Notes under the pieces: model-generated
What the model saw: the letters and a program-made list of their open reading frames with translations, nothing else
Databases searched by the model: none
Told to the model about the DNA's origin: nothing
Program-made: the position numbers and the translations under genes
Shown here: positions 26,703 to 34,917 of the stretch, in pieces
How positions within the stretch are numbered: position 1 is the stretch's first letter
Layout of the letters: every line of letters begins with the position of its first letter
Source: Actinomycetes bacterium
GTDB taxonomy: Bacteria; Actinomycetota; Humimicrobiia; JAHJRV01
Direction of reading: 5' to 3'
NCBI GenBank assembly: GCA_030612085.1
Contig: JAUWOM010000001.1
Coordinates: 1 to 47,466 of the forward strand
DNA length: 47,466 bases

Positions 26703-28463
26703 ATGAAGAAAGATTTAGTTTTATTTAATGGAAATATCTATACTATGAATTTTTTAAAGCCAAAGGTAGAAGCTTTACTTATTAGAAAAGGGAAAATTAT
26801 TGATATAGGTAATAATGCTGAAATTAAATCAAAGGCTAATAGCAAATATGAGTCTATTGACTTAAATGGAAAAGTAGTTCTTCCTAGTTTTATTGATAGT
26901 CATGTTCATCTTTTAGGCTATGCTAAAAGTTTGATTGGAATTGATTTAAGTAATACAAAATCAAAAGAAGAGGTGATAGAGAAAGTTAAGACAAGAGTAG
27001 AAAATACTGAACCAAATGTATGGATTCTGGGTTATGGATGGAATGAAAATGATTGGAAAGAGATCAAGCTTCCTTCAAAAGCTGACCTTGATAAAGTTTG
27101 CAACAAAAATCCTTTAGTTCTATTTAAAAAGGATGGGCATAGTATATGGGTAAATTCAGTTGCATTAAAAAAAGCTGACATTAATGAGCATACTTTAGAT
27201 CCTTCAGGAGGGAAGATTGTAAGAGAATATATTAGCAAAACTCCAACTGGAATATTAAAAGAGAATGCAATTTATTTAGTTTTGAAAAAGATAAAAAAGG
27301 AAAATATCGAAGATATCCTTCCAACACCAGTTTTGAATTCATCAACTACTTCAAAAGAGATAAAGATAAAGAGTAAGAGAAATATTTATGGTGCAGTTAA
27401 AACTGCATCTAAAAATTTCAATAAAGTAGGAATTACAAGTGTACATAACATGGAAAGTATGAATAGACAAAAAATTCTATTTGATTTAAATAGTGAAGGG
27501 GAGTTGAATCTGAGAATATACTCATTCTTTGAACAAATTGAGCCAGAAGATTTATATGATTTCAAAAGAAATACTAAACTTGATGATAGGTGGACGAAAA
27601 TTGGAGGAATTAAACTTTTTTATGATGGGAGTTTGGGTTCAAGAACTGCTTATATGATTGAGCCATATAAAGATGATGAAAATAACTATGGAATAAAAGT
27701 GATGGAAAAGGAAGAAGTAGAAAGACTGATAAGAAGTGCAAATCAACTTGGACTTAACTTTGCAATGCATGCAATTGGAGATAGAGCTAATAAGGAAGTT
27801 TTAGATATTTATGAAAGGGTATTAAAAAATTATGAAAATGAAACAGTATTAAGAAACTGTGTATATAATTATAAGAATGATTATAAAAATAATTGTATAA
27901 AAAATACGAGTAAAAGTATGAAAATAAGAAAAAGTGAAAGGAAAAAATTAAGAAATAGAATTGAACATGTCCAGATTCTGAGAAAAGAGGATTTTATTAG
28001 ATTCAAAAATCTAAATTTGATAGCATCAATGCAACCCTATCATCTCGCTTCTGATATGAAGATGGCTGAAAAAGGATGGGGTGAAAGATGTAAGTGGTCT
28101 TATGCCTGGGATAAATTGGTAAAAAATGGTGTTCATATGACTTTTGGTTCTGATTGTCCCGTAGAAACTATTAACCCCATTAGGGATCTTTATGTATCGA
28201 TCACAAGACAAAGAGAAGATGGCTATCCAGATGGGAGTTGGTACCCAGAACATAAGTTAACACTAAGAAGAGCCATATATTCCTATACTTTAGAAGGAGC
28301 TTATGCATCAGGGGATGAGGATATAAAGGGTTCTATTAATGTTGGAAAGTTAGCTGATTTAGTTGTTTTATCTGAGAATATTTTTAAAATTTCACCAAAA
28401 GATATATTAAATATAGATGTTTGTTATACAATTTTAAATGGAAATATTGTATATAGTAAGTAA
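26703..28463 (+). CDS. YtcJ-like metal-dependent amidohydrolase (Amidohydro_3)
   Basis: 586 residues. FIDSHVHLLG gives the first metal His pair. GYGWNENDW, KLFYDGSLGSRTAYM, FAMHAIGDRANKEVLD, NRIEHVQIL and FGSDCPVETINPIRDLYVSITRQ are the usual YtcJ/Amidohydro_3 landmarks. A Lys/Asn-rich segment of about 35 residues (near 380-415, before RNRIEHV) looks like a lineage-specific insertion. Members hydrolyse exocyclic amide or related bonds, but the substrate is unknown. The ATG has GGTGG 6-10 nt upstream. Confidence 0.88.
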   Translation: MKKDLVLFNGNIYTMNFLKPKVEALLIRKGKIIDIGNNAEIKSKANSKYESIDLNGKVVLPSFIDSHVHLLGYAKSLIGIDLSNTKSKEEVIEKVKTRVENTEPNVWILGYGWNENDWKEIKLPSKADLDKVCNKNPLVLFKKDGHSIWVNSVALKKADINEHTLDPSGGKIVREYISKTPTGILKENAIYLVLKKIKKENIEDILPTPVLNSSTTSKEIKIKSKRNIYGAVKTASKNFNKVGITSVHNMESMNRQKILFDLNSEGELNLRIYSFFEQIEPEDLYDFKRNTKLDDRWTKIGGIKLFYDGSLGSRTAYMIEPYKDDENNYGIKVMEKEEVERLIRSANQLGLNFAMHAIGDRANKEVLDIYERVLKNYENETVLRNCVYNYKNDYKNNCIKNTSKSMKIRKSERKKLRNRIEHVQILRKEDFIRFKNLNLIASMQPYHLASDMKMAEKGWGERCKWSYAWDKLVKNGVHMTFGSDCPVETINPIRDLYVSITRQREDGYPDGSWYPEHKLTLRRAIYSYTLEGAYASGDEDIKGSINVGKLADLVVLSENIFKISPKDILNIDVCYTILNGNIVYSK

Positions 28464-28537
28464 CTTCTAAATACTATTTTAAAATTTAGATAAAATTAAT
28501 GGTTCATTATATTAATCTTTAATAAGGGAGATATATT

Positions 28538-29686
28538 TTGAAGATTGCGATTATAACTGAAGGATATAAGCCATTTATAAATGGAGTTATAGTTTCCATT
28601 GATCTATTTGCAAAACAGTTTAGAAAATTGGGACATGAAGTCTATATATTTGCTCCTTCATACCCTGATTATGAAGAAGATGAGGAATATATTTTCAGGT
28701 TAAGATCTGTCCCTTCAATAATACAAAAGAGCATAAGAATCCCTGTACCCACATATATAAAAATGGATAAATTATTTTCCAAGATAGGGTTTGACATAAT
28801 ACATATACAGCATCCAATAATTTTTGGACAGGTTGTGAAGAGATTGATAAAGAAATATAATATACCACTTGTTTTTACTCACCACTCCTTTTATGAAAAT
28901 TATTCTCATTACATTCCATTACCTCAAAAATTTATAAAGAAAATGGCAATAAAATTAAGTGTAGATTTTTCTAATAATTGTGATTTGGTAGTAACTCCTT
29001 CAGAAACAGTAAAGGAAGTATTAAGAACCCGTGGTGTAATAGCTCCTATTGAGGTTATTCCTACTGGAATCAATTTTAAAATGTTTAATAAAGCTTCAGG
29101 AGATTTTGTTAGAGAAAAATATCAAATTAGCAAAGAAAGTAAAATTTTACTTTTTGTGGGAAGGATGTCTAAAGAAAAAAACTTAGATATTTTATTGGAT
29201 AGTTTTCCCATGGTTATTTCAGATTTTCCTGATACTTATTTAATGTTAGTTGGGGAAGGTCCAGAAAGAAAAAAAATGGAGAAAAAGGTTAAAGAAATTG
29301 GCATTAACGATAAAGTCTTATTTATAGATTCAAAACCGTATAATGAAATACCTAATTATTATAAAGAATCTGATTTGTTTCTTTTCCCATCAAAAAAAGA
29401 TACGCAAGGATTAGTAGTTCTGGAGGCTATGACATGTGCCTTACCCATAGTAGCAGTTAGGTCAATGTGTGTAGAGGAACTAAATATTGATAAAAGAGCT
29501 GGGTTCTTAACAAGAAACTCTCCTATTGAATTTTCAAAGAAAATCAGGAAATTATTAGCTGATAAAAATATATATAATGAATTTTCAAAAAATTCTGTAG
29601 AAATTGCAAAGAAATACTCTTATGAAGATTCAGCATCTTTACTTATTGATAAATTTAAGTATCTAATTTCTCAAAAGAAAGATTAA
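28538..29686 (+). CDS. GT4-family glycosyltransferase
   Basis: 382 residues in a GT-B fold. The N-terminal acceptor domain is IAIITEGYKPFINGVIVSIDLFAKQF, then HIQHPIIFG and FTHHSFYENYSHY. The donor domain has PTGINFKMF, LLFVGRMSKEKNLDILLDSF and the retaining E-x7-E-like region PSKKDTQGLVVLEAM. It resembles glycolipid synthases of the diacylglycerol glucosyltransferase and PimB-like groups, suggesting a membrane-lipid acceptor, but that is inference. The start is TTG (28538), 7 nt after AAGGGAG. Confidence 0.88.
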   Translation: MKIAIITEGYKPFINGVIVSIDLFAKQFRKLGHEVYIFAPSYPDYEEDEEYIFRLRSVPSIIQKSIRIPVPTYIKMDKLFSKIGFDIIHIQHPIIFGQVVKRLIKKYNIPLVFTHHSFYENYSHYIPLPQKFIKKMAIKLSVDFSNNCDLVVTPSETVKEVLRTRGVIAPIEVIPTGINFKMFNKASGDFVREKYQISKESKILLFVGRMSKEKNLDILLDSFPMVISDFPDTYLMLVGEGPERKKMEKKVKEIGINDKVLFIDSKPYNEIPNYYKESDLFLFPSKKDTQGLVVLEAMTCALPIVAVRSMCVEELNIDKRAGFLTRNSPIEFSKKIRKLLADKNIYNEFSKNSVEIAKKYSYEDSASLLIDKFKYLISQKKD

Positions 29687-29807
29687 ATTTATTTAAAACT
29701 CTTATAAGGTTATGTATTATATATAATGAGATTTGGTATAATTTCATATAAACTAAAAGCTCATAATTTTAAATGAAAAAAAGAGAAACTTCTAAGGAGT
29801 TTTTTTG

Positions 29808-30842
29808 ATGAATAAAATAGTTAAATATATTTCTGCTTTTGTAATATTTACGTTTTTTGTAGTTGGCTTAGCTTCATCGTTTAGCTGTAAAGGTGAGAAA
29901 GCACCTGGTGAAATCGATTGGAACAAAGTTATTGAATTTGTACCTTTAGAAGAAAGGGGAGGTGTTGGTGAAAAGGAGCAAATATTTGAGCCAATACAAA
30001 TTACATTGCTTCATACTAATGACACAAGAGGTAATATTCAACCATGCGGTTGAAACCCAAGACAGGGTGGAGTTGCCCGGAGGGCGACAGTAATTAGAGA
30101 AATAGAGAGTCAAAAAGAAAATGTCATTATTTTGGATGCTGGAAGTGCTTTATCAGGACATTATGATACTGAATATAGCAAAGGTGAAATAATGATTAAA
30201 TTTATGAATCTCTTGGGGTATGATGCGATATCACTAGGTTCAATGGACCTTAAATATAAAATGGATGAATTATTAGATTTAAATGATAAAGCTGAGTTTC
30301 CTATTTTAAGTGCGAACTTAGTATCCAGGCAAGATAAAAGTTTAGTTTTTGATGCATATACTATTATTGAAACATCAGGAAGAAATATAGCTATAATAGG
30401 AATAAGTCCATATCCATTAGAAGAAAGCTCTGAAAGTGATAACATAGAGAAATATGAAACTATAGATCCAATAGAAGCTATTAACAAAATTATTGATGAT
30501 TTAAGGTTAAAAGCAAATATAATAATAGTCTTATCATCAGCTGGAAGAGAGATAGATGAGAAAATAGCTAAATCTATAGATGCTGTTGATATCATTGTTG
30601 CAGGTTCTTCAAATCAAATAACAATGGAACCTGTTGTTATAAAAAGGGAAGAAAAATCAGATGCATTGATAGTTGAAAGTCAGGTGTTGGGAAAGAAATT
30701 AGGAAAGCTGATTGTAAAATTTAGCTCTGTTGGAAAGATTAAAGAATTTGAAGGAGAACTGCTTAAATTGGATCCAGAAGTAGAAGATGATCCAGAAATT
30801 GCAAAAATTTTAAATGAATATTTAGAACAGATGAAAAAGTAG
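29808..30842 (+). CDS. Putative selenoprotein: metallophosphatase-like lipoprotein with an in-frame UGA
   Basis: One frame of 344 residues is interrupted only by TGA at 30051-30053 (residue 82, context PCG-UGA-NPRQGG). The downstream part continues the same family: GGVARRATVI, ILDAGSALSG, AISLGSMDL. Relatives of the 5'-nucleotidase N-terminal domain often read PCGC here, so Sec replaces Cys. A SECIS-like hairpin follows. The N-terminus is a signal peptide with a possible lipobox Cys27, implying export. Most metal-binding positions are lost: D-x-H is D72-T-R74, DAGD ends in Ser113, GNH[DE] is GSMD (144-147), and GHxH is GSSN (266-269). AAGGAG lies 8 nt before ATG 29808. A nonsense mutation or base-call error is the alternative. 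Confidence 0.75.
30072..30088 (+). promoter_or_regulatory. Bacterial SECIS-like hairpin after the in-frame UGA
   Basis: A 7-bp stem, GTTGCCC (30072-30078) with GGGCGAC (30082-30088) and one U-G pair, closed by the loop GGA. The loop begins 25 nt after the UGA and starts with G. These features lie within the range described for bacterial SECIS elements: short apical loop, G in its first two bases, and about 16-37 nt from the UGA. Confidence 0.65.
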
Positions 30843-30929
30843 AATGTAAGCAATAAAGTATAAAAAATTTTAAAAAAGTAAAAAAATAAAATATAAATTT
30901 TTATTACTTAAATTCAACTTAATGAAATC

Positions 30930-30958
30930 TTGACAATTGAATTAAATTGAGTTATATT
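30930..30958 (+). promoter_or_regulatory. Sigma-70-type promoter for the FmdB-like gene
   Basis: TTGACA (30930-30935), a 17-nt spacer and TATATT (30953-30958), 26 nt before the GTG start at 30985. It is one of the best promoter matches in the window, alongside that at 1617. Confidence 0.65.
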
Positions 30959-30984
30959 ATCTCGAAACTGTGAGGTGATAAAAA

Positions 30985-31230
30985 GTGCCAATATATCAAT
31001 ATAAATGTGATTTTTGTGGAAATGAATTTGAATTATTTAAAAAATTAAATGGGACTGATATAGTTTTATGTCCAATTTGTGGAGAAGAGGCTACAAGAAT
31101 TTTTTCTTCAGTTGGAATAATTTTTAAAGGTCCCGGATTCTATACCACAGATTCCAGGAAATTTAATGATAAACCAAAGGATTTTAAATATCCTAAAAAG
31201 TCCTCAAAGAAAAATGATAATGAGAACTAA
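30985..31230 (+). CDS. FmdB-family small zinc-ribbon protein
   Basis: 81 residues. MPIYQYKCDFCGNEFE followed by LCPICGEEATRIFS gives the CxxC...CxxC ribbon of the FmdB/putative regulatory protein family. GPGFYTTDSRK follows, as is typical of the family, with a charged tail. FmdB was named as a possible regulator beside a formamidase/amidase gene, but the general role is unknown. The GTG start has GAGGTGA upstream. Confidence 0.9.
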   Translation: MPIYQYKCDFCGNEFELFKKLNGTDIVLCPICGEEATRIFSSVGIIFKGPGFYTTDSRKFNDKPKDFKYPKKSSKKNDNEN

Positions 31231-31449
31231 TTAATTTGATTTTTTCCTTCCTAAAAATCTCTATCTTATAAATAACTACGATATAGTTTTTAAAATTTGT
31301 GATATATTTAGTCTAATCAATGATAGATTTTTTATCTAAAAAAAATTCATAAGATTATAAAAATATTTAAAAATTTTATTAGCAATTTAAAGAAAAGTAG
31401 AAATTCAATTCAGGTAAAAATATTAAAATTATATATGGAGGGAAAATAG

Positions 31450-32634
31450 TTGGAAGATTTTAATGAAATTAATAGGTTAGAGGGAAAAATTTATAAAGTA
31501 AGTGAACTTAATTTTGAATTGAAAAAACTGTTGGAAGGAAATTATCCGGATATATGGGTTGAGGGAGAGATCAGCAATTTTCATCATCACAGTTCAGGTC
31601 ATATGTATTTTGATTTAAAAGATGAGAATTCAAAAATTAGGTCAGTTATGTTTTCAGGTGATAATCGTAATCTTAAGTTTATGCCAGAGGATGGTATGAA
31701 GGTTTTGGCCAGAGGAGGAGTGACTCTGTATTTGAGAAAAGGAGAATACCAGATAGTTGTTAGATACATAGAGCCAAAAGGAAAAGGAGCTTTACTAATT
31801 GCATTTGAGCAGCTTAAGAAGAAGCTGAAAGCTGAAGGTCTTTTTGATATTAAATATAAAAAGCCAATACCTTTTTTACCTTCAAGAATTGGGGTTGTTA
31901 CTTCTTTAGGTGGTGCAGTCCTTCATGATATAAAAAATGTATTGAATAGAAGATTCGAAAATCATCACTTAGTTATTAGTCCTTCCAGTGTAGAAGGAGA
32001 ATCTGCTTCTTCTGAGATTTGTAGAGCTATTGATAATTTAAATCAATATGGGAAGGTTGATGTAATAATTTTAGCTCGAGGTGGAGGTTCTCTTGAGGCT
32101 TTATGGGCATTTAATACAGAAGAGGTTGCAAGGACAGTCTTTTCTTCAGAAATTCCAATTATAAGTGCAGTTGGCCATGAAACTGATTTTACAATATCAG
32201 ATTTTGTTGCTGATCTAAGAGCACCAACTCCATCTGCAGCTGCTGAAATGGTAATGCCAGAGAAATCTGAACTTTTGAATCAAATCTATAGTTATATAAC
32301 CAGACTAAAAACAAGTTTGCCAAGGGTTACTACAAATCTTAAAAACCAAGCAAATTACCTTTATGGAGACTTACAAAAGGCAATATCTGTCATAATTAAT
32401 GAAAGAAAGAGTTCTTTTAAGAATTTATCTGAAAAGCTGAATACCCTGAGTCCACTTGCCATACTATCAAGAGGGTATAGTGTTTGTTGTATGGTCCCAG
32501 AAAAGACAATTGTAAGAAGTTCAGATGATATAAAAATAGGTCAGCAGGTCGATATACTTCTTTACAAGGGAAATATTGTATGTGAAGTTTTAGAAAAGGA
32601 TGCTTATGAAAAAGTTACTGATATTTGCAAATAA
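31450..32634 (+). CDS. xseA: Exodeoxyribonuclease VII large subunit
   Basis: 394 residues. The N-terminal OB fold is WVEGEISNFHHHSSGHMYFDLKDE. The catalytic domain has RIGVVTSLGGAVLHDI, then LARGGGSLEALWAFN, VGHETDFTISDFVADLRAPTPSAAAE. A coiled coil and a C-terminal RGYSV segment follow. With XseB it degrades single-stranded DNA from either end. The start is TTG (31450), preceded by GGAGGG. xseB follows after 34 nt. Confidence 0.96.
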   Translation: MEDFNEINRLEGKIYKVSELNFELKKLLEGNYPDIWVEGEISNFHHHSSGHMYFDLKDENSKIRSVMFSGDNRNLKFMPEDGMKVLARGGVTLYLRKGEYQIVVRYIEPKGKGALLIAFEQLKKKLKAEGLFDIKYKKPIPFLPSRIGVVTSLGGAVLHDIKNVLNRRFENHHLVISPSSVEGESASSEICRAIDNLNQYGKVDVIILARGGGSLEALWAFNTEEVARTVFSSEIPIISAVGHETDFTISDFVADLRAPTPSAAAEMVMPEKSELLNQIYSYITRLKTSLPRVTTNLKNQANYLYGDLQKAISVIINERKSSFKNLSEKLNTLSPLAILSRGYSVCCMVPEKTIVRSSDDIKIGQQVDILLYKGNIVCEVLEKDAYEKVTDICK

Positions 32635-32668
32635 AAATTAAGATATTTAGATTATAAAAGGAGGAATA

Positions 32669-32920
32669 ATGAATAAGGAAAATTTAGAACAGAGAGATTT
32701 TGATGAAGTCTTAAAAGAGCTTGAGGGAATTGTTTCAACTTTAGAAAAAGGTGATTTGAATTTAGAGGAATCCTTAAAAAATTTTGAGAAAGGAATAAAA
32801 CTTTCCACCTACTGCTTAAAAAAATTGAATGAAGCTGAAAAGAAGATAGAGATACTTGTAGAGAAAATGGGAGGAGAAACTGAAGTTGTTCCTTACGAAG
32901 AAGAGGAAGAGGAAGAATAA
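32669..32920 (+). CDS. xseB: Exodeoxyribonuclease VII small subunit
   Basis: 83 residues. FDEVLKELEGIVSTLEKGDLNLEESLKNFEKG is the hallmark helical hairpin of XseB, which binds the XseA coiled coil. The extreme C-terminus is a run of glutamates. AAAGGAGG precedes the ATG. Confidence 0.95.
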   Translation: MNKENLEQRDFDEVLKELEGIVSTLEKGDLNLEESLKNFEKGIKLSTYCLKKLNEAEKKIEILVEKMGGETEVVPYEEEEEEE

Positions 32921-32979
32921 TTTTTTCTTCTATTTACCACACTATCCTTATAAGAGAGACATATCTATATACCCAAAGC

Positions 32980-33270
32980 TGATATGTCTCATATCAAGAC
33001 CTAACCCCTTATATACACTTGTCATTGCGAGGAGCATTAGCGACGTGGCAATCTCAATTATATAACTTGATGAGTTTACACTAAATGAGATTGCTTCAGG
33101 ACTTTGTCCTTCGCAATGACACTTGAATATATTCTTCTATATTGCAATATCTGACACTGTTTTTGATGTGTCTTATATCAAGATCTGGTACTTAACTTAC
33201 CATTAATTAAAAAAATCTTATAGTGTCAAAACCTGACACTGTTTTTGATATGTCTTATGTCAAGACCTGA
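32980..33270. repeat. Three copies of a TGTCAAGACCTGA-type palindromic repeat
   Basis: Copies at 32980-33004 (partial), 33151-33188 and 33233-33270. The last two differ at 4 of 38 positions and are 82 nt apart. Each carries TGATRTGTCTYATRTCA, itself a near-palindrome. AGTGTCA (33222-33228) and TGACACT (33234-33240) form a further hairpin beside the last copy. Repeats of this look often flank small REP-type transposases elsewhere, but no transposase is here. Confidence 0.65.
33020..33121. repeat. Dispersed intergenic repeat (TCATTGCGAGGAG family), copy 2, long hairpin
   Basis: Outer arms TGTCATTGCGAGG (33020-33032) and the inverted CCTTCGCAATGACA (to 33121). Inner arms GCAATCTCA (33048-33056) and TGAGATTGC (33086-33094) pair perfectly. 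A small AGGAC-TTT-GTCCT hairpin sits inside the right arm. The left arm shares GGAGCATTAGCGACG with copy 1 after nth. Confidence 0.75.
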
Positions 33271-33398
33271 ATCCTTTTTATGATCCCTTTTTATAATTAA
33301 AATTTCTTTGTTTACGTTATTAAAAGTAGAAAAAAAAGTTAACTCAAAATATTATTTTAAAAATTTTTAAAAATTTTTAAAAAATTTATAGACATTCA

Positions 33399-33435
33399 GA
33401 GGGGCATTGTGGTATATTGTGGATGAAAATGGAGG
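33399..33435 (+). promoter_or_regulatory. Likely MraZ operator (10-bp-spaced G-rich repeats)
   Basis: Four [GA][AT]GG tetrads at exactly 10-bp steps: GAGG 33399, GTGG 33409, GTGG 33419, ATGG 33429. MraZ is known to bind tandem 10-bp-spaced TGGG-like repeats before its own gene. A weak promoter (TTGTGG 33417-33422, 16-nt spacer, TATAGA 33439-33444) overlaps them, which fits repression of the whole cluster. Confidence 0.55.
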
Positions 33436-33506
33436 ATTTATAGATTCTATATAGAAATATAGAATACACAACTTGTAAAATTTACTGAAATAGAACGGGG
33501 ATTAGA

Positions 33507-33941
33507 GTGTTTCTTGGTACTTTTTTTCACAACTTAGATAAAAAAGGTAGATTATTTATTCCTTCTAAATTTAGACCCCAATTGGAGCATGGTTTTGTTA
33601 TAGCAAAAGGCATTAATGAAAAATGCCTATTTTTATTTACATTTGATGAATTTGCATCACTTGAAAATAAAATTAAAGCTCTACCAATATCAAGGAAAAA
33701 AGTACAGGAATATGTTCGATGGATTTCATCATCTGCAAGCGAGGAATTCATAGATCAGCAGGGAAGGGTAACTATTCCCTCAGCTCTTAGAGAATATGCA
33801 GAACTTGAAAAAGAGATTGCTTGTGTTGGGGTTTGGGGAAGAATTGAGATATGGTCAAAGAAAAATTGGGATAAATTTTTTAAGAAAGCAGATAAAGAAT
33901 TTTTAGAAATATCAAAAGATATAGAGGATCTTGGATTTTAA
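33507..33941 (+). CDS. mraZ: Transcriptional regulator MraZ
   Basis: 144 residues with two SpoVT/AbrB-like halves. The first is GTFFHNLDKKGRLFIPSKFR. The second is SSASEEFIDQQGRVTIPSALREYAEL. It forms a ring-shaped oligomer that binds repeats upstream of its own gene and tunes the division/cell wall cluster. The start is GTG (33507), with a G-rich stretch about 7 nt upstream. It overlaps rsmH by 11 nt. Confidence 0.95.
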   Translation: MFLGTFFHNLDKKGRLFIPSKFRPQLEHGFVIAKGINEKCLFLFTFDEFASLENKIKALPISRKKVQEYVRWISSSASEEFIDQQGRVTIPSALREYAELEKEIACVGVWGRIEIWSKKNWDKFFKKADKEFLEISKDIEDLGF

Positions 33942-34893
33942 TAAACAACATTTAACACCGTGGCATGTGCCTGTGATGTTAGATGAAGTTATAAATATAT
34001 TAAGACCTAAAAATGGGTCAATAATAATCGACAATACAGTAGGCGGCGCAGGTCACGCTGAAGAAATAATTAAAGCAATTGCCCCCGAAGGCATATTAAT
34101 AGGTATAGATAGAGACAAACAGGCCTTATGCGCCGCCAGAAATAGATTATCTAAATACAAGACAAGTTTTAAATTAATACACGGAAATTTTAAAGATGTT
34201 CTTTACATAGCAAAGGAGTTGGATCTTTCTACTATATCGGGAGCACTCTATGATTTAGGGATTTCTTGGGCTCATGTTGATTATCCTGAAAGGGGATTTA
34301 GCTACATTAAAGAAGGTCCTTTAGATATGAGGATGGATTCTTCTCAAAAATTGACTGCATATGAAGTTATTAACTCTTATTCAGAAGAAAAGTTAAATGA
34401 GATATTTAAAAAGTATGGTGAGGAACGATATTCATATCAAATTGCAAGGGTTATAGTTGATCACAGAAAGAAAAAAAAGATAGAGACAACATTAGAATTA
34501 ACAAAGATTATTAATAATGCAGTTAGTGGTAAAGCAAGAAGAAAAGGCCATCCATCAAAGAGGATCTTTCAGGCGATAAGGATAGAAGTAAATGATGAGC
34601 TAAATTCTCTTAAACAAGGACTTGAGGATATATTCAAGTTACTTGAGGTTGGTGGAAGAATTGTAGTTCTTTCTTATCATTCATTAGAAGACAGGCTGGT
34701 TAAAAATACTTTTCTAAAACTGATTGATGGCTGCATTTGCCCTGAGTGGTTTCCTGTCTGTACTTGTGACAGGAAAGATAAGGCAAAAGTAATTTCTAAG
34801 GGTGCCTTGATGCCAACAAGTAAAGAGGTGATGAAAAATCCAAGGGCATCAAGTGCTAAACTCAGAGCAATTGAAAAGGTCCAACCCCTTTGA
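33931..34893 (+). CDS. rsmH: 16S rRNA (cytosine(1402)-N(4))-methyltransferase
   Basis: 320 residues. WHVPVMLDEVI is followed by the SAM-binding IIDNTVGGAGHAEEI and LIGIDRDKQAL, then LYDLGISWAHVD, GPLDMRMD, KRIFQAIRIEVNDEL and VVLSYHSLEDRLVK, all typical of RsmH/MraW. It methylates C1402 of 16S rRNA in the decoding centre. The start is a TTG inside the end of mraZ, with GAGG closely before it. Initiation slightly downstream, at GTG or ATG in HVPVM, would cut the family's first strand and is less likely. Confidence 0.96.
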   Translation: MDFNKQHLTPWHVPVMLDEVINILRPKNGSIIIDNTVGGAGHAEEIIKAIAPEGILIGIDRDKQALCAARNRLSKYKTSFKLIHGNFKDVLYIAKELDLSTISGALYDLGISWAHVDYPERGFSYIKEGPLDMRMDSSQKLTAYEVINSYSEEKLNEIFKKYGEERYSYQIARVIVDHRKKKKIETTLELTKIINNAVSGKARRKGHPSKRIFQAIRIEVNDELNSLKQGLEDIFKLLEVGGRIVVLSYHSLEDRLVKNTFLKLIDGCICPEWFPVCTCDRKDKAKVISKGALMPTSKEVMKNPRASSAKLRAIEKVQPL

Positions 34894-34917
34894 TTTAAAA
34901 ATATTTAAGGAGATACG

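Larger units (their letters stand above)
32921..33506. other. 586-nt repeat-rich intergenic region before mraZ
   Basis: No gene is visible. It holds a long-hairpin repeat (33020-33121), three related copies of a TGATATGTCTYATRTCAAGA element, an AGTGTCA/TGACACT hairpin, an A/T-rich stretch with repeated AATTTTTAAA, and the mraZ control region. Confidence 0.7.

Noticed and set aside
30051..30053. Genome-wide reassignment of UGA (for example to Gly or Trp)
   Set aside because: nth, amrS, rsmH, the YhaO-like gene and murC all end at TGA in expected places, and tryptophans are encoded by TGG.
33361..33390. CRISPR-like or tandem array in the AATTTTTAAA-rich stretch
   Set aside because: Only a short A/T homopolymer-type repetition, with no regular repeats and spacers. 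No CRISPR array is present in the window.
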